Below are positions 4,179-5,051 of a DNA stretch of 5,051 bases, piece by piece. Below the pieces are notes generated by a model. That model worked only from the letters and a program-made list of their open reading frames with translations. It had not been told where the DNA came from and made no database searches. The stretch spans positions 1-5,051 of the forward strand of contig JAITIS010000088.1 in assembly GCA_031279305.1 (NCBI GenBank), given 5' to 3'. A program made the position numbers and the translations under genes. Within the stretch, counting starts at the first letter, position 1. Each line of letters starts with the position of its first letter. The DNA comes from Candidatus Margulisiibacteriota bacterium (GTDB lineage Bacteria; Margulisbacteria; Termititenacia; Termititenacales; Termititenacaceae).

Positions 4179-5051
4179 GTGAGCCTTGACTTGCAGGATA
4201 TACAATCGTTGTACGCGCGCATAGCCGCCGCAGGCATCGCGTCCAGAGAAAATATCTCCGCCCAGTATCTGGCTGTGGCCGAAGAAATGGGGCTTTGCGG
4301 CCTCAATTCGGCGGACAATTCCAGTCTGCGGGATTATTTCAGATTGAGGACAGACCGGCCGGCGGACGATTCCGCGTACATCTACAATCTTAAAGATTAC
4401 GACATCGAAGGCCGGGTGAGCGGCGGGACAGATTCTTATTATCTGGTTTCCTACAACGGCGAACAAAATATTGTGGACGCCGCTTTCGGCTACGCTGACC
4501 TGACCGGCGGTTACAACAGCGTGGATACTTACATCGATCCGTATGATCCGGCGATCGCCAGACTGCTGGCGGATATACCCGGACTGGATGATCCGAAACT
4601 ATCTACAGAAGAAAAACTGGCCAAACTCTACAACTACATCATCGATAATTTTAATTATGTCGCCGAAGATAAAGACGACTGGAATTTTGCCGCCGAGACA
4701 ATATTTGCGCGCGGCGGCGACTGCGAAGATTTGTCTATCTTGCTGGCTTCGGCGATGATCGCCCTGCTGATGCAGGAAGGGATGGACTACCAAACCGCCA
4801 ACAGCCGAGTGTCCGCCGTCGCCGGCAAGCACGCCGTGTATGGCGATCACGTTTTTGTGGAATATCTGGCGGACGACGGCAATACTTATGCGCTTGATCC
4901 GTCTTTTGCCGAGGAAGGCAAGATCAATAAATTGTCCGATCTGAAGCAGATTAAGGATCTGCAATTCACTGTTTATTTTCGTTTCAATGACAATCAAGTG
5001 TTTGGCTCCTCTGCTTTGTCAGCAGAAGACAGCATCAGCGCCTATATCGAC
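4179..5051 (+). CDS. Transglutaminase-like cysteine-protease-fold protein, N-terminal part (runs off right edge)
   Basis: 291 residues are visible from the GTG at 4179, preceded by GGGGG at 4168-4172 with 6-nt spacing. The frame is open at the window end. Residues 1-60 look helical with no signal peptide. Residues about 140-245 match a transglutaminase-like core: RGGDCEDLSILLASAM with Cys182, YGDHVFVEYL with His224 and YALDPSF with Asp240, the Cys-His-Asp triad of this fold. Such enzymes hydrolyse or cross-link peptide or amide bonds; the substrate here is unknown. The module opens with SVDTYIDP (114-121), and the last visible residues SISAYID (285-291) repeat that opening 171 residues later, so a second module should follow. 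The minus-strand fragment at 1-512 provides exactly such a continuation in frame, beginning with Pro. Residues 277-291 are encoded by the inverted repeat. What follows in the present orientation cannot be seen. Confidence 0.88.
   Translation, partial: MSLDLQDIQSLYARIAAAGIASRENISAQYLAVAEEMGLCGLNSADNSSLRDYFRLRTDRPADDSAYIYNLKDYDIEGRVSGGTDSYYLVSYNGEQNIVDAAFGYADLTGGYNSVDTYIDPYDPAIARLLADIPGLDDPKLSTEEKLAKLYNYIIDNFNYVAEDKDDWNFAAETIFARGGDCEDLSILLASAMIALLMQEGMDYQTANSRVSAVAGKHAVYGDHVFVEYLADDGNTYALDPSFAEEGKINKLSDLKQIKDLQFTVYFRFNDNQVFGSSALSAEDSISAYID
5007..5029 (+). other. Candidate tyrosine-recombinase core site, right
   Basis: Arms TCCTCTGCT (5007-5015) and AGCAGAAGA (5021-5029) are imperfect inverted repeats (8 of 9 pair), with spacer TTGTC at 5016-5020. 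This is the mirror image of the left site. It lies within the coding sequence, and its outer arm edge at 5007 coincides with the inner limit of identity between the two repeats. Confidence 0.55.
5007..5051 (+). repeat. Right copy of 45-bp perfect inverted repeat
   Basis: Exact reverse complement of 468-512. It ends with the last base of the window, so its right limit is unknown. It encodes residues 277-291 of the transglutaminase-like protein, ending at the Tyr-Ile-Asp that opens the second module. Confidence 0.95.

Larger units (their letters stand above)
468..5051. mobile_element. Putative invertible DNA segment bounded by inverted repeats
   Basis: The unit consists of the two 45-bp inverted repeats, each with a palindromic core at its inner edge, and everything between them (about 4.5 kb). 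The tyrosine recombinase starts 73 bp inside the left repeat. The gene at 4179 crosses the right repeat in frame, and the minus-strand cassette left of the left repeat continues that frame without a start of its own. Inverting the inner segment would exchange the C-terminal part joined to the N-terminus, while the promoter and start stay inside the moving segment. The design is comparable in principle to shufflon and hsdS inversion systems. The segment also carries prepilin and acetyltransferase genes that have no evident part in switching, which is unusual for a dedicated switch. An artefactual fold-back at a contig end is not excluded. Confidence 0.5.

Noticed and set aside
3951..4466. Minus-strand open frame of 171 codons
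   Set aside because: It runs antisense to the 94-residue gene and the transglutaminase-like gene, both of which have ribosome binding sites and coherent protein features.
4599..4997. Minus-strand open frame of 132 codons
   Set aside because: It is antisense to the catalytic core of the transglutaminase-like gene, where the Cys-His-Asp motifs fix the plus frame.
468..5051. attL/attR pair of an integrated island
   Set aside because: Integration leaves direct repeats; these copies are inverted, and the two gene halves face away from each other. Simple integration into one intact gene cannot give this layout.

Overview
The window looks like a stretch of a Gram-negative-type bacterial chromosome of middling GC. 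It carries a compact block of type IV pilus/type II secretion-like minor prepilins with class III-style short leaders, and most genes are packed tightly with 4-nt start/stop overlaps. I cannot name the organism. The recombinase gene is visibly more AT-rich than its surroundings (24 of 60 G+C at 601-660, against 35 of 60 in the transglutaminase-like gene at 4321-4380).

Layout, left to right. 1-512 (minus): the headless 3' part of a transglutaminase-like protein gene, running off the left edge. 468-512: a 45-bp sequence that recurs as an exact inverted copy at the right end, 5007-5051. 586-1575 (plus): a tyrosine recombinase. 1567-2118 and 2115-2630 (minus): two overlapping GNAT-type acetyltransferases. 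2661-2798 (minus): a 45-residue unknown small ORF. 2915-3103, 3100-3429 and 3426-3749 (minus): a three-gene minor prepilin operon (PilV/GspI-, PilW/GspJ- and PilX/GspK-like), probably read from a leaderless promoter. 3875-4159 (plus): a 94-residue coiled-coil-like protein, divergent from the pilins. 4179-5051 (plus): the N-terminal 291 residues of a transglutaminase-like cysteine-protease-fold protein, open at the right edge.

The main result is that the two window ends are related. The right-hand gene supplies start, ribosome binding site and N-terminus; the left-hand minus-strand fragment has no start but continues in the same frame from the shared 45 bp. Inverting the segment between the repeats would join the right-hand N-terminus to the left-hand C-terminus. 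The inner edge of each repeat is a 23-bp imperfect palindrome (9-bp arms, 5-bp asymmetric spacer), the usual shape of a tyrosine-recombinase core site, and a tyrosine recombinase gene starts 73 bp from the left copy. I therefore read 468-5051 as a candidate invertible segment that exchanges the C-terminal part of a transglutaminase-like protein. An assembly or amplification artefact is the main alternative, because the window ends exactly with the visible repeat and the sequence beyond 5051 cannot be seen.

The joined protein would consist of tandem transglutaminase-like modules, each opening with a motif like S-[IV]-x-[AT]-Y-I. The first has an apparent Cys-His-Asp triad; the second has Ser-Gln-Asp and is probably a pseudoenzyme. 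The recombination site sits at the module boundary. No tRNA, rRNA, CRISPR array or insertion sequence was seen. No gene-free stretch exceeds about 125 bp.
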